This document shows positions 41,138-52,496 of a DNA stretch of 64,000 nucleotides, in pieces; the stretch's first letter is position 1; each line of letters begins with the position of its first letter. The DNA is from Chlorella sorokiniana (Eukaryota; Chlorophyta; Trebouxiophyceae; Chlorellales; Chlorellaceae), in assembly GCA_025917655.1 (NCBI GenBank), contig CP084620.1:620001-684000 (forward strand), written 5' to 3'. The notes under the pieces were generated by a model. The model was not told the origin of the DNA. It was given only the letters and a program-made list of their open reading frames with translations, and made no database searches. Made by a program: the position numbers and the translations under genes.

Positions 41138-41620
41138 ATGTCTGCGCTCTTCAACTTCTCCTCTTTCGTCGTTGTGTTGCTCTTGGCTATCTGCACGTGC
41201 ACTTACGTCAAAGGGAAAGGTACGGGCTCACTGCACTCGCGTTGGGGGCGCCTGAGCTGAGCTTCGGGCCGCTTGCGTCACTTTGCTAACCAACATCATC
41301 GCCACTGGCCGCTGGATGCAGCCCCAGCCCTCCTGAGCGAGCGCACCGGGTGAGGCAGCGGCTCGGCAGCAGCGGCCAGGACTGGCGCCGCAGCCGCTGC
41401 ACTTCTGCTCGCGTGCTTGCACAGCAGCGCAAATGAGGCCTTCCTGCCTGAGGCCTGCCTGCGAGAGCATTTTGCTGCTTGCTGGGCCGTCGCGACTGCT
41501 GTGACACGTCCTCTGCAGGTTCCGCGGCCTGTTCTGGAAGTTTGCCCGCGTCGGGAGCGGCTGAGCCCTTGGGTCTCCATAGCCTGCCTCTGCATGGCCG
41601 TGTCCGTGGTGTTCTTCTAG
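41138..41620 (+). CDS. KISH: Kish (TMEM167) secretory-pathway membrane protein
   Basis: Small Golgi membrane protein of the early secretory pathway. Exons 41138-41219, 41322-41349 and 41519-41620 give MSALFNFSSF, a first membrane helix (VVVLLLAICTCTYV), APALLSERTG, FRGLFWKFARVG, then ERLSPWVSIACLCMAV, a second helix ending at TAG 41618-41620. Order and length (about 71 residues) match the family. One G is missing at 41553-41555 between ARVG and ERLSP; without it the second helix would be out of frame. The ATG at 41138 is chosen because Kish proteins universally begin MSA(I/L)FNF. Confidence 0.93.
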
Positions 41621-41731
41621 CGCCGCTGCCGTTCCTCAGCGAGGAGAGGCGGCAGCGCATCAGCAGGCCCGCACCTGCGACAGCGCTGCACGTGCAGCCT
41701 CGAGCAGCGCGGCGCGCCCTGATCCCCAAGC

Positions 41732-42265
41732 ATGAACGGCGGCCACGCGCCAGCTGCAGAGCCGCAGCCTGCGGGCAGCCTGCCCGGCCTGCCGCCGCGG
41801 CCCAAGGCCAAGCCCGCTGCGGATGTTTCGGGCGCAGCCGCAGCAGCAGTCGCAGCAGCAGCAGCCTCAGGGCGGCGAGGCAGGCTGCCCAGCCGCGGCG
41901 ACCCCGCAGCAGGGCAGCGCCCCGCCGCCCCAGCCGCCCATCAGCGACCTGCCGCTCACCTTCACCTCACCCTTCACGGCGGGAGCGGAGCTGCGGGCTG
42001 GTGGCGGGGAGCCGCCATGCAGCCGGCGCCGACTCTCAGCGGAGACGGCGGCGAGGCCGACGGCATCTCCCGCCGCCCCAGCAGTGTGCTGCGCAGCACC
42101 GGCTCGGGGCCGCGCCAGCTGCGGCGCAACGTGAGCTGGTCGGATTTTGATAATCAGGCCCCGCTGGCGCAGGTGGTGGAGTATGAACCCTCCGAGCACC
42201 CCTCGCAGCGCAGCGAGGACGACTGGGGCAGCCAGCGCGAGGGCTGCCTCTGCTGCATCATGTAG
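41732..42265 (+). CDS. Disordered protein with C-terminal CaaX prenylation box
   Basis: Function unknown. The C-terminus reads NVSWSDFDNQAPLAQVVEY, then EPSEH, an Asp/Glu/Ser-rich linker and GCLCCIM before TAG at 42263-42265. CCIM fits a CaaX box, so the protein is probably farnesylated and membrane-attached. The layout of a W-x-D core, VVEYEPSE and a Cys-rich CaaX tail resembles an uncharacterised land-plant family ending CxCTIM (from memory). The N-terminal two-thirds are Ala/Pro/Gln-rich. Between about 41823 and 42050 codon use favours the next frame (ISDLPLTFTSPFTAGAEL), so one G is probably missing near 42050 and the start could be ATG 41732 or 41823. The conserved tail is secure, the rest less so. 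Confidence 0.6.
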   Translation: MNGGHAPAAEPQPAGSLPGLPPRPKAKPAADVSGAAAAAVAAAAASGRRGRLPSRGDPAAGQRPAAPAAHQRPAAHLHLTLHGGSGAAGWWRGAAMQPAPTLSGDGGEADGISRRPSSVLRSTGSGPRQLRRNVSWSDFDNQAPLAQVVEYEPSEHPSQRSEDDWGSQREGCLCCIM

Positions 42266-42698
42266 CAGGCGCTGGCCGGCCGCCCTGGGCCGCTCCAGGA
42301 CCGCTGTCCTCCCTCACAGCTGCATGCCGCAAGCAGCTGGCTTTTGCTTCCTTCCGCCGCGGCAGCGCCATGCTTAGGGTGCATCAATCCATGCCCCCCC
42401 ATTCCTCTGCTGCTCGCCTGCCATGCTCTTCCCGTCCCAACCCGACTGCTTCAACGGAACACCCCTGCTACTCCCCCTCAGTGGATTTTTTGACTCCCTC
42501 GTGGCACGTTGAGCGGTGCGCAAACTGAGAGCATGTCGCGTATCCTTGTGAACTCCCTCTGCCCTGTCAGAAGGACAAGCGGTACGATTGAGTGTGCACC
42601 GGTGAAATGTCCGACAAGGTGGCGCTTACACCACGCAGCATGCCAGGTGCTTCTCTTCGTCGCCCTCACAAGGCTTGCTGCTGCAGCGCCGCCGCTGC
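42266..42698. other. Convergent gap between CaaX-protein gene and isoleucyl-tRNA synthetase
   Basis: Two 3' flanks. On the minus strand a TGTAA pentamer (TTACA at 42626-42630) lies about 70 bp past the synthetase stop and is a good polyadenylation-signal candidate. Confidence 0.45.
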
Positions 42699-45600
42699 CT
42701 ACGCCACGCCGATGCCAGCCGGCCGCGTTAGGCGCAGCGTGAACTCTGCTGCTGCTGCTGCGCCGCCCAGAGTGTGCACCTCCGTGGCAAGCACCTCCTC
42801 TGCTGCTGGCTGCTGCGCTGCGGGCTGGATGGGCACGCCAAGCGCGTCCTGCACATAGCCTGACATCCACGCCAGCGCCGCTTCGATGTTGGGGAGTGTC
42901 GCCAACAGCTGCCCATGCTTGATCTCGATCCACACGTTCACTGCGAGTGGCGGGGGATGACGGCTCAGCAAGCCTCATACTAGCACACTGGCTGTCCTTG
43001 GACAATCAAAATGCTTGGCAATGCCCAGAACGGCTTCATCTCTGTCAAAGAGGAGAATATCTGCCAGTTTGTGCCAGAGCAGCGAGAGCGTCAGCTTCTG
43101 AACCCCCCCAAAAAAAAAAAAAAAAAACACGCCCAACCCTTCCACACCGACGTGCACAGCCCTCCTCCCCTGCCCACCCGTGTCCCTGGGCTGCAGCCCG
43201 GCCTTCTTGCGCAGGCGCTGCACGCGGTTGACCACCTCGCGCGCCAGCCCCGCCGCCAGCAGCTCCTCGTCGGCCCGCAGGTCCAGCACCACCAGCACCT
43301 CGCCGTCGCCCGCTGCATCCACCTCGTCTGTTGTGGAAAGAGGGGAGCAGGGCGTTGGGGAAGGAAGGGGATATTTTTGTGGAGGTGGATGGCACCGGCG
43401 AGGCTGGGTGGGATTCCCAGCAGCAGGGGTCTCCAAGACCAGGCAGCGCGGGACAGGCGCAGCTGGGCTGGAGAAATGCTGGTCGGCTCGAGGTATGGAG
43501 GGGATGAGGGAGGGACGCGGCGCAAGAGCGCAAGCAGGAGTGATGGCAGGCAGCAGCATGGCGCCTCGGCCTCCCTTCCGCCCGCCACGCCGCCACTCAC
43601 CGGGCTGGCTGCCCTCTGGCGGCTTGAAGTCGCGAAGCACCTTGATATCGCCCGGCCCCAGATCCACCCCAGCCACCGTCAGGCTGCTGCCGGCCTCATA
43701 CGCCAGGATGTCCTGCGCCAGGCGGGTGAGCGGGAGAACAGTTGGAAAACAGCAAGGAAATTTCCAACGCTTGAACGTTGTAGCGACAGCCGGGAACACG
43801 CACAGACGTGCAGCAGCAGCAGCAGCACGGCTCTGCGGCAAGTGTTGCCAGGAAGAGGCCAGGGTTGCGTGGTTGTTGCAGCCGCATGCTGGTGGCCCAT
43901 GAGGGCCCCCCTTGCTTCTCGTTGCTTCAGCGGCAGCACAAGACGACACACAGTCCCACGGCGGCGGTGGAAGGCAGGTTGCGGGGCGGGCGGCGCCCAC
44001 CTCCAGGCTCAGGTCCTTGACCGCCTTGGCCACGCCGCCGATGGCCTTGCCCAGGCGCTTGCCCAGCACGCCCCACTCGGGCTCGGCGCGAAGCGTGGCG
44101 TAGCGCAGCGGGTCGGCGCAGGGCGTCAGCGCCCGCACGTTCATCTCCTCGGCCACGTACTCCTTCAGCTCGCCTGCAGGGGGCCGCCAGCGCACGCAGC
44201 GTGCATGGAACGGCTCAGCATGCATGGCGCCCTGGACAGAGAGAGGGCTGTCATCAGGAAGGTTCGCTGCATGCTAGCAGCAAGGTGGCGCTAGTGGGGG
44301 CAGGCAGCAGGAAGGGTGGTGGTGTGTGTCAGTGTGTGTGGTGGGGGGTGGGGGCCCAAGGGGAGTGTGGGTGGGTGGGTGGGTGGGTGTGGGGGCGCGC
44401 GGGCAGGGGCGCGCGTGGGGCGTGGCACATCATGCACAGCAGGCCGCAGCGCACCTGTGAGGTCGTCCAAGAAGGCCTGGTCGGAATGCACCACCACCAG
44501 CTCGCGAACCGGCGTCTTCACCGTGCGCCCGTGCCGCTCGCGGATCGTGCGCGCCAGCTCGATCACGCGCTGCATGCGGTCCACGCTCGCCTGGATCTGC
44601 TTGTCGCCCTCCTGCGCTCAGTTGGCATCAGGCAGCAAGCAAGGTGGAGGATGGAAACACACGAAAGCATCCACCGGAGGCTGTGACTAAGGAGGAAGTG
44701 GACGAGGAAGGTGAGGATGGGGAAGCGGGCTGCAGCAGCGTGGCACGCAGCCGCGCAAGGCCTGGCCAACCAGGCAAAGGCAGCATGGGGGCGTTTTGCT
44801 GGTGCGCCTTGCCGCGTGCGCTGTGCTGCGTGCACACCTGGGCCGCTTCCGCGGGCGGGATGTCGCAGAAATGCACCGACTCCGGGGCCTCGCCCTCGGG
44901 CAGCACCCGCCGCAGGTTTTGGTACATCGCCTCTGCGGCACAAGGCAGCGGGCTCATCAGCAGGCAAGGGGTAGCACAATCAAGAATTCGACACTGAAAG
45001 CAGAGCGGCATGCCATGGCTGCAGCTGGGAGCGCGCATCTTCAGCGCCGGAGGACGCCCGGGCGCGGGGCTGAGCCTCTTCGCAGCCGGCGGTGCCACGG
45101 GGGCTGGTGCGGGGCATGACACGGCTCACCCGTGAAGAATGGAGTGAAGGGCGCCATGACCTTGCACACCGTCAGCAGCACGTCGAAGAGCGCCGACAGC
45201 GCCAGCTCGGTGTCCTCGGGCCCGTTCTTGCCCTTGAGCCGCTTGCGGTTGTACCGCACGTACACGTTGGTCAGCGAGTCGATGAAGCGCACGAGGTACG
45301 GGACCACGGTGTACAGCCTGCGGTACCGCGGGCGCGTGGGTCAGTGGCAGCTGAGCGCTGCCTGCCGCAGAGTCGTAATGGGCAGCACACAACTTGCACC
45401 GCATCAGACATGGGCGGAGCGGGAAGGCTTGAGCGCGGAGGCTTGTGACCAAGCCGGGGCCAGGTCATCTGCAGCAATGAACAGCAGGCACAGCAGGCAC
45501 AGCAGCGGCGCCTGCCATGCCCCTGCCTCACCGGTACGCCTCCATCTCCTCCCGCACAAAGGCTGTCAGGGACCGCGAGGCCGCTCGGATCCACCGGTCC

Positions 45601-48600
45601 AGCACGTTTGTCGCCCCGCCGGCCGTCGCCGCACCCGGCTGGAAGGCGCGCCCGTCTCCGCCTCCCAGCGCAGCACGTTCTGCACCAGGAACCTGGGGGA
45701 GGGCGGCACGGGTGGCCGGGTTGGCGCCTGTCCCAGGTGCTGCAGCGCTGCTGCTCGCCTCCCAGCGGCGAGGGCTGCCGATGGGCAGAAGCTTGACGCA
45801 GCAGGTCCGGATTCCAGCTCCACGCCTTACCGCCCCACCCGCCAACATCACCCTCATCACCACCCCATGCATCACCACCATGCCTGCCTCAAAGATCGCG
45901 CATGCGCGCCCCCACCCCCACCCCACCCCCCCCCCTGAACCCCCCGCCCCACCCCCACACCCAGTCACACACCTGTACGCGTTGTACCACGGCAGGAAAA
46001 CCTCCTTGACCACCCCAAACACCCCCTCCTCCTTGAACTTGAGCGTCTCGGCGCGCACCACCGGCGAGTTGATGAGGTAGAGGCGCAGAGCGTCGGCGCC
46101 GTGCTTGTTCACCACCTCCAGGGGGTCCTGCAAACGCAAACAATAACATTATGAAACAGGGACATGGCAATGAAGCAGAAACCCAACTCCATCAAGGCAA
46201 ACAGGCTAGAGGAGCCGTGGCTGGGAGGACGGGCGAGGGGCAGGCGCGAAGGAGCAGCAGGAGGGCCCAGCAACGCTGCCGGCCCGGCCTGCCCACGGGC
46301 CTGCCCAGCTGCCAGCTTGGCCGCCCACCGGGTAGTTCTTCAGCCGCTTGCTCATCTTCTTGCCGTCCGCCGCCAGCACCAGGCCGTTGCAGACTAGGTT
46401 CTTGAAGGCGGGCTTGTCGAAGAGGGCGGTGGAGAGCACCATGAGGGTGTAGAACCAGCCGCGCGTCTGCAGGCAGGGGCAGAGGGGGTGGGTCAGAGTG
46501 CCTGCAGGCAGGCATGCCAGGGGGAGAGGCGTGCAGGGCAGGTGGCAGCTGCAAGGGGGAGGGGAAGCAGCGCTGGCCGCAGGTCCCACGCCAGTTCTGC
46601 TGTGGGCATGGCCCCACAACCACCCAATGGCACATCAACAAACACACACCAACCGCACAAGCCCACCTGGTCCAGCCCTCTGCCACAAAGTCGGCGGGGA
46701 AGCCGCGCTCAAACTGCTCCTTGTTCTCAAAGGGGTAGTGCTGCTGCGCGTAGGGCATGGAGCCTGCGAGGCACCAGACGCGAGCAGGTTGGTTGGGACG
46801 AGTGGGTGGGTGGGAGGGCGAGGACGCCGCGCGGAAGGTGGGCAGCAGCCCTGTCATCGAGAAGGCTGCCCCGTGGGCGTGGGTAGCCGCTGAGCCTGCC
46901 AGCCTCTGCAGCGGGTGGGCAGCGCCTGGAGCGCACCCGACTCGAACCAGCAGTCGAAGACGTCCTCCACGCGCCGCAGCACGCCCTTGCCCTGGCGCGA
47001 GGGAATGGTCAGCTGGTCCACAAAGTGGCGGTGAAGGTCGGTCACCTGTGTCAGGAGGGGTGGAAAGAATCATGTGCTTAAACAAACTATGCCTGGGTAG
47101 CACAAGCTCATGCAGGCAGCAGCAGCGAGGGAAGCAGGCAGCATGCTGCTGGGATGAGATGATGGCAGCTGTGAAGAGTGCAGCGGTGGGGAGTGCAGGG
47201 TTTGTGCCAGCAGCGGAGGTGGTTCAGCTGCTCAGGGCCGCGCGGGCGGCGAGCAGGCCAGTAGCAGGCTGCTGCCCCGCCGGTGTGCGGACCAGCGGGG
47301 GTTGTTGTGGGGTGACCGCCATTTGATCTGCTGCCATGTCATGGCCAGGAGCCACCGGCAGGAAATTGGTAAGGCACCCAGCAAGACAGTCATGCTCTCG
47401 AGCACATGCTCAATTTGTTTCAATGCGTCGATGGAGTAAAAAAGTCATACTGACAGCCAGCGAGAGGTGGCTCTCACCCACTGGCCGCCCCTCGTCCCTG
47501 GCCCTGGCCCCTCAGCCCCCTCCGCCCACCTTGTGCCCCGTCAGCGCCTCCAACTCCTCCACAGACCCCACCACCACCAGCTCCTCCAAGTCATCGCTGG
47601 CCCAGATGGGGATGGGGGTTCCCAGAAGCGGGAGCGGGAGATGGCCTGCGCACGCAGGGCGGATGGTTTGGGGGCGGGGGAGGGGTTGGGAAGGTGGGGG
47701 GTCGAGAGGGGCGGGCCCAGCGATACGTGCAGAGGACCAGCTGAGACAAGGGCCGAGACAAGAGCGCATCAAATCGAGCAAGGCAGAGCGCCTCCTCCAG
47801 GCCACCGCGATGCTTTCAGACCTGGCCGGCCCCCTGCTCGGCAGCCCTGCTGGCCCGCCGCACGCCAGACTGTGCCTAGCCCCTGGCTCACCCAGTCGCG
47901 CGCGTTCTCCAGCCAGTTCTGGAAGCGCTTCTCCTTCACGTAGCTGGGCACCCAGTGCGTCTGCTCGTTGTTGACCAGCAGCTGCGGCAGGCGAAGCAAG
48001 GCACGACGTCGGCGATGGCAAACGCCAGGCAGGGGAAAGGCGGCAAGGCCCAGGTGCCTGCCGCGCTCCTCACTGGCAGCGGCTGCGGGCGGCGGCCAGC
48101 CAGCTCGCTGCGAGGCGCCGCGCGGGAGCCCACCTGCGGCTTGATCTCCTCCACGCGCACAAACCAGGAGGGCACAGCCTTGTAGACGAGGGGCGTGTCT
48201 GAGCGCCAGCAGAAGGGGTAGGAGTGCACAATGGAGCCGCTGTCCACCAGCCGCCCCGCCTCCTTGATCGCGCGGATGATCTCCTTGTCGGCGTCCTGCA
48301 GGGGGGGGAGGAGGAAGGGGGAGGGTGGCTGGGTGGCTGGGTTGGTGGGCGAGTGGGTAAGGCGCATCTGTGCAGGAAGAAGGGTTGAGAGCTGAGAGCC
48401 AAAATGGAGGCTAGCGAAGGCAGGGCGGCCGCCACTGGGCATCCTGGCAACACCGAAGATGCATGCCACAGTCGCCACCCGCTTCAACCTTGACGCTGAC
48501 GCCCGGCAGCAGCAACATCACTCTCAGCACATGCGTCAGCTGCGTATCCTCCCGCTCCTCAACTTGTCCATTTTTCCTTCCTTCCATGCTGTCCCAAACC

Positions 48601-51102
48601 CTATGCCCAGCCGCTGCAAAGAGAACCAGCGGCGCCGGCAGCCCACCTTGACGTACTGCCCCTGGAAGTCGGGCACCTCAGCTGTGAAGCGGCCGGCGTC
48701 GTCCAGCGGGCAGGGCAGGCCCTCGCCCTTGGAGATGATGCCGTGGGCCAGGCACACGCGGTAGTCATCCTCACCTGCAAAGCAGGGAAGAGTGGAAGTT
48801 GGGGGTTGGGGGCGGATGGCGGTTGGAGGTGCAAAACAAACAGGCGCGGCAGGATGACGGGCCAGGACTGACCACGGGAGCCAGTTGCCCCTGTCTGGGG
48901 CCTGGTACACAGCGCTGTGGGTCCCGGCAGCGGCCGCACGGCGGCGGCAGCGCTCACCAAAGGCGGGCGCCTGGTGCACGATGCCCACGCCCGAGTCGGC
49001 GGTGACGTAGGGATCGACCGCCACGCGGAAGGCGCCCTGCTCCTTGAGGGCCGCAAAGTAGGGGAAGAGGGGCTGGTAGCTGCGCCCCTTGAGCGTGTCG
49101 CCCTTGAACTTGGCGATGATCTGGCGGGGGCGGGGCAGGGGAGAGAGCGCGAAGCAGGCGGTGGCACATGGGGGCAGAGGGACCGCTGGCCTGGCATGCT
49201 GGCTTGGCCTGGCAACGGCGGCGGGGCAGCAGCAACACGCCGATGCGGCAGTCCTCCCAGCAAGTGTGCAGCAATGACATGGGGTTTGCAGATTCCAAGC
49301 CTGCGCTCACCTCAAAGCCCTTGGGTGCCTCTTCGCCCTCCTTTTTCTTGCCCTTCTTGGCCTTGGGGATGGCCCCAGGGATCTCCCCAGGCGCGACTCC
49401 ATCACAATGTACACCTTACCCGTGGCTGCAGGCACAGCGGGCAGAGCGAAAGCCGAAGCAGGTGACGGTAGCAGATGAGGAGGCACCCCGCAGAGAAGTG
49501 AAAGAGGTGGTGTGTGGGGTGGGGTGGGGGTAGTAGAGACGCAGGGATCCAGCAGGGGCACCAACGTAGCCAGGAACACGGCTTTCCGTGCTCCCAAACG
49601 CAAACAACGACGCAATGCCCGCCACCCGCATAGCGCTGCCCCTGCCTGCCCCGCCCCCGGTCCTGCACAGCGGTGCAGCCGGCTCAGGGTTCCGGTTCCC
49701 CTCACCCGGGTCCCGCGCCTTGACGTAGTCAAACTCTGCGTTCACGCACAGCGCCAGGTTGGAGGGCAGGGTCCAAGGTGTGGTGGTCCAGGCCACCAGG
49801 CTTGCGCCATCCTCGTCGCCATCCAGCGGGAAGGAAACGATGACGGCGGGATCTGAAGCGAGGCCGGCCGGCAAAGTTGTTAAATGTGTGGAAGCAAAGA
49901 CGGAGGCGAGCACGGCGGCGTGCTCCCTTTCATGAGGGCGCCTGCTGCCATGGACTTGCTATTGGTGAGCACTCACCAGACACATCCTTGTAGTTCTGGC
50001 CGGCCTCGAAGTTGGACAAGGGGGTGGAGCAGCCGGTGGAGTACGGCATGACCTGCAGGGGGCGAGCGCGGCAACAACCAGGCATAGTCAAATGCTGCGC
50101 AAAGCACACATGCCAGCAATCCGGATGATGAGCATGTTGCAGTAAGTTTGCAAGTTTTGAGGGGGGGGGGGGGGCTGCTGCTCAGAATAGCGACGTTTAG
50201 CTTTGGTTCGTTCAGCGGGCGCAAGCCCTCGCACAAGAGGTGTCAGAATGTGTTCAGCTGAGATCCTCATGGCAGCACTTCAACAGCCGATGCATGTGCA
50301 ATTAGGAAATGCAGACATCAGTTTGCAGGAAACAGCAGGCGTGCTCAGAATAGCGACGTTTAGCTTTGGTTCGTTCAGCGGGCGTAAGCCCTCGCACAAG
50401 AGGTGTCAGAATTTGTTCAGCTGAGATCCTCATCGCACAACATCTGCCAATGTACAGCAGGAGCAGCAGCAACAACCTGCAGCGGCAAAAGGAGGCGCAG
50501 CTCCCAGACCCGAGCTAAGGACAGGCGGCAGCGGCGGTGCAGGCCGTCCCCGGCCGCGGTGCTTGCCTTGAAGCCGCGGTAGACGAGGCCCTTGTCGAAC
50601 AACTGCTTGAACACCCACCACACCGACTCCATGAAGGACGGGTCCAAGGTCTTGTAGTCGTTCTGTTGGGGGTGGGGACACACCGACACCGGGCGGCAGC
50701 GTGAGGCAGCTGCACAAACTGAGCAGCCCAGGCTGACGCACATGCTGCCATCCACCTGCAGGCGCCTTCTTGCAGCCCCTCCTCCTCATGCCGCAAGCAG
50801 GCAGGTGTTCCTGCTCCGCAGCAGCCACGCAGCGCACCTCAAAGTCGATCCAGCGGCCCAGGCGCGTCACAATCGTCTCCCACTCCTTGGAGTACCGCAT
50901 CACAATGGAGCGGCACTCCTCGTTGTACTTGTCGATTCCCATGGCCAGCACCTCGTCCCGCGTCTTGATGTCTGCAGTGCGGCGGCACAACAGCCCGGCA
51001 GGAGGGCGGTTGAACGGTGCACTGGAGGGCAGCGGCACGCAGAGCAAAGCGGTCCAAGCGAGCGCACAGCAACACGCTCACTAAGCTTCTTGTCGATCTC
51101 GA

Positions 51103-51133
<31 letters not shown>

Positions 51134-51588
51134 GAAGCGGCGGGTGACGTGGTGCCCCGTCTGGCTTGCGTAGCGCGTCACAATGTCCTGCGGGAGATCG
51201 GCAGGGGCGGCGGCTAAGCGCAGCAGGCAGCAGACAGAGGCCGGCCCATGCCTGTACTCTGAATAACCGCACCCCCACGCAACATGCACAGCTGCATTCC
51301 AAGTGATCCATGTGACGAGGCACAGCAGGCTACCCGAGTCCGCAGGCTGGCACGCGGCAGCGGCGACGGCGGCAGCATGCATGCCTTGAGGGTGCCGGCC
51401 AGGATATGGCCGTAGTGGGGAAGGCCGGTAGCAAACGGCGGTCCATCGTAGAAACTGTACTCTGGCTTGCCGGCAGTGCGCCTGAGCTGTTCCTGAAAGG
51501 CATCAACCTCGGTCCAGAACTTCAGAGTGGCCTCCTCCTCTGTGGGGAAGTGATAATCCTTGGATTCCTTCACGTCCTGCAGCGGCAT
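42699..51588 (-). CDS. IARS: Isoleucyl-tRNA synthetase, cytosolic eukaryotic type
   Basis: Charges tRNA-Ile with isoleucine. ATG 51588-51586 reads [19 protein letters not shown], with no targeting peptide. The class I signatures are intact: PHYGHILAG (HIGH, first exon) and [13 protein letters not shown] (KMSKS, 46340-46370). Other blocks in order: [60 protein letters not shown] (editing domain), [90 protein letters not shown] (anticodon-binding) and a C-terminal [18 protein letters not shown] at 42701-42699. Intron 1 has a GC donor at 51384-51383. Single-base frame losses occur near 49388, 47621, 46671 and 45648, each inside a conserved block. Introns also hold an 18-base A run, G-rich tracts and a 90-bp direct repeat. 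Confidence 0.95.
43110..43127. repeat. Poly(A) run of about 18, in an IARS intron
   Basis: On the sense (minus) strand this is a poly(T) tract immediately upstream of a run of G, just inside an intron. It may act as the polypyrimidine stretch or be a simple slippage tract. Confidence 0.9.
50161..50174. repeat. Poly(G) run of about 14
   Basis: Homopolymer in an isoleucyl-tRNA synthetase intron, just ahead of the 90-bp direct repeat. Its true length is unlikely to be reliable. Confidence 0.85.
50181..50433. repeat. 90-bp direct repeat, two copies 163 bp apart
   Basis: Copies at 50181-50270 and 50344-50433 differ at only two positions that I can see (C/T in the GGGCG(C/T)AAGC stretch, G/T in CAGAAT(G/T)TG). 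Both lie in one intron of the synthetase gene and are separated by 73 bp of unrelated sequence. No coding potential or transposon end is evident. Confidence 0.95.
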
Positions 51589-51878
51589 TATTGCTGGAGC
51601 CCCTACGATCGCTGCACAGGCTAACCAGCAGCCGCTGGAGCTGGGACTGGCCCTGCTTCTGCTCTGTGCACTCCTGATCGAATAAACTAATGCAACAAGT
51701 GACAAGGCGGGGAAATGGGGCCAAATTATCGGCTGAGCTGAATGATGTGCTGCGCTGGCACAGCACGGCCGTGCACGGCCTGTATGAGGCGCACGTTCCT
51801 TCAATTTCACAAACAATTGCTCGTTCAACGACGTACTGTGACACCAACTCTTGTCCAATCGGGCCGCGCTGCTGCCTT
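51589..51878. promoter_or_regulatory. Bidirectional promoter, IARS / COA6
   Basis: Only 290 bp lie between the divergent start codons, so both core promoters must be packed here. No TATA box is clear. Confidence 0.4.
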
Positions 51879-52415
51879 ATGGCCCCGGCTGACGCCAAGG
51901 TCGACACATCGGTGCTTAAGTCTGGTCGTGAAAAGTGCTGGAAGGTAATGAAGGCGTGTAGGTCGGCAGCAAACAGTGCTGCAGGCATCACACCCTCGCG
52001 ATCCTTCGCTCACGCCCTCCCCTGCGTGTTATGCAGGCCCGTGACTCCTTTTTCGAGTGTGTGGAGGCAGCAGGCGTAAGTTTTACTGTCGAGGCCCCCG
52101 TGCCTGCCAAGTGCAAAGAAGCGAGGGCGGCGTACGAGGCGGCGTGCAAAGCCTCCTGGGTGAAGCACTTTGACCTGCTGCAGGTGTGCCGCTGCAGCGG
52201 AACTCCTGCATCTGAGTTACAGACCTGCGATATTGTGTCAAGCTGGCTGCCAAACTCATGCAGCTGGAGCGTTTGCGCTGTGTGGTGGGTCCCCACTCGC
52301 TTGACCTCGGTGTTCGCAGGACAAGCGGCTGCGCTACTTGCAAACTTTGCGCTCAAACATTGCCAAGCAGACTCAGACAGGCACTGGTGCACAGCAAGGC
52401 AAGCCTGCGGCATAG
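51879..52415 (+). CDS. COA6: Cytochrome c oxidase assembly factor COA6-like
   Basis: Mitochondrial intermembrane-space protein that helps deliver copper to the CuA site of cytochrome oxidase. Exons 51879-51944, 52037-52183 and 52320-52415 give 102 residues. The spliced product carries Cys-x9-Cys (C-WKARDSFFE-C, formed across the first intron) and Cys-x10-Cys (C-KEARAAYEAA-C), the COA6 coiled-coil-helix-coiled-coil-helix pattern, followed by WVKHFDLLQDKRLRYLQ, as in COA6 homologues. No N-terminal presequence is present, in line with MIA40-dependent import. No frame problems. It ends only 81 bp before the next start codon. Confidence 0.93.
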
Positions 52416-52496
52416 CTGGCGGCAAGACCAGCCACCTGGCGGCAGCGTTCCAGCCCTCGCAGCAGCCTGTGTGCGCCTTGGACAGCAGCCCACAAA

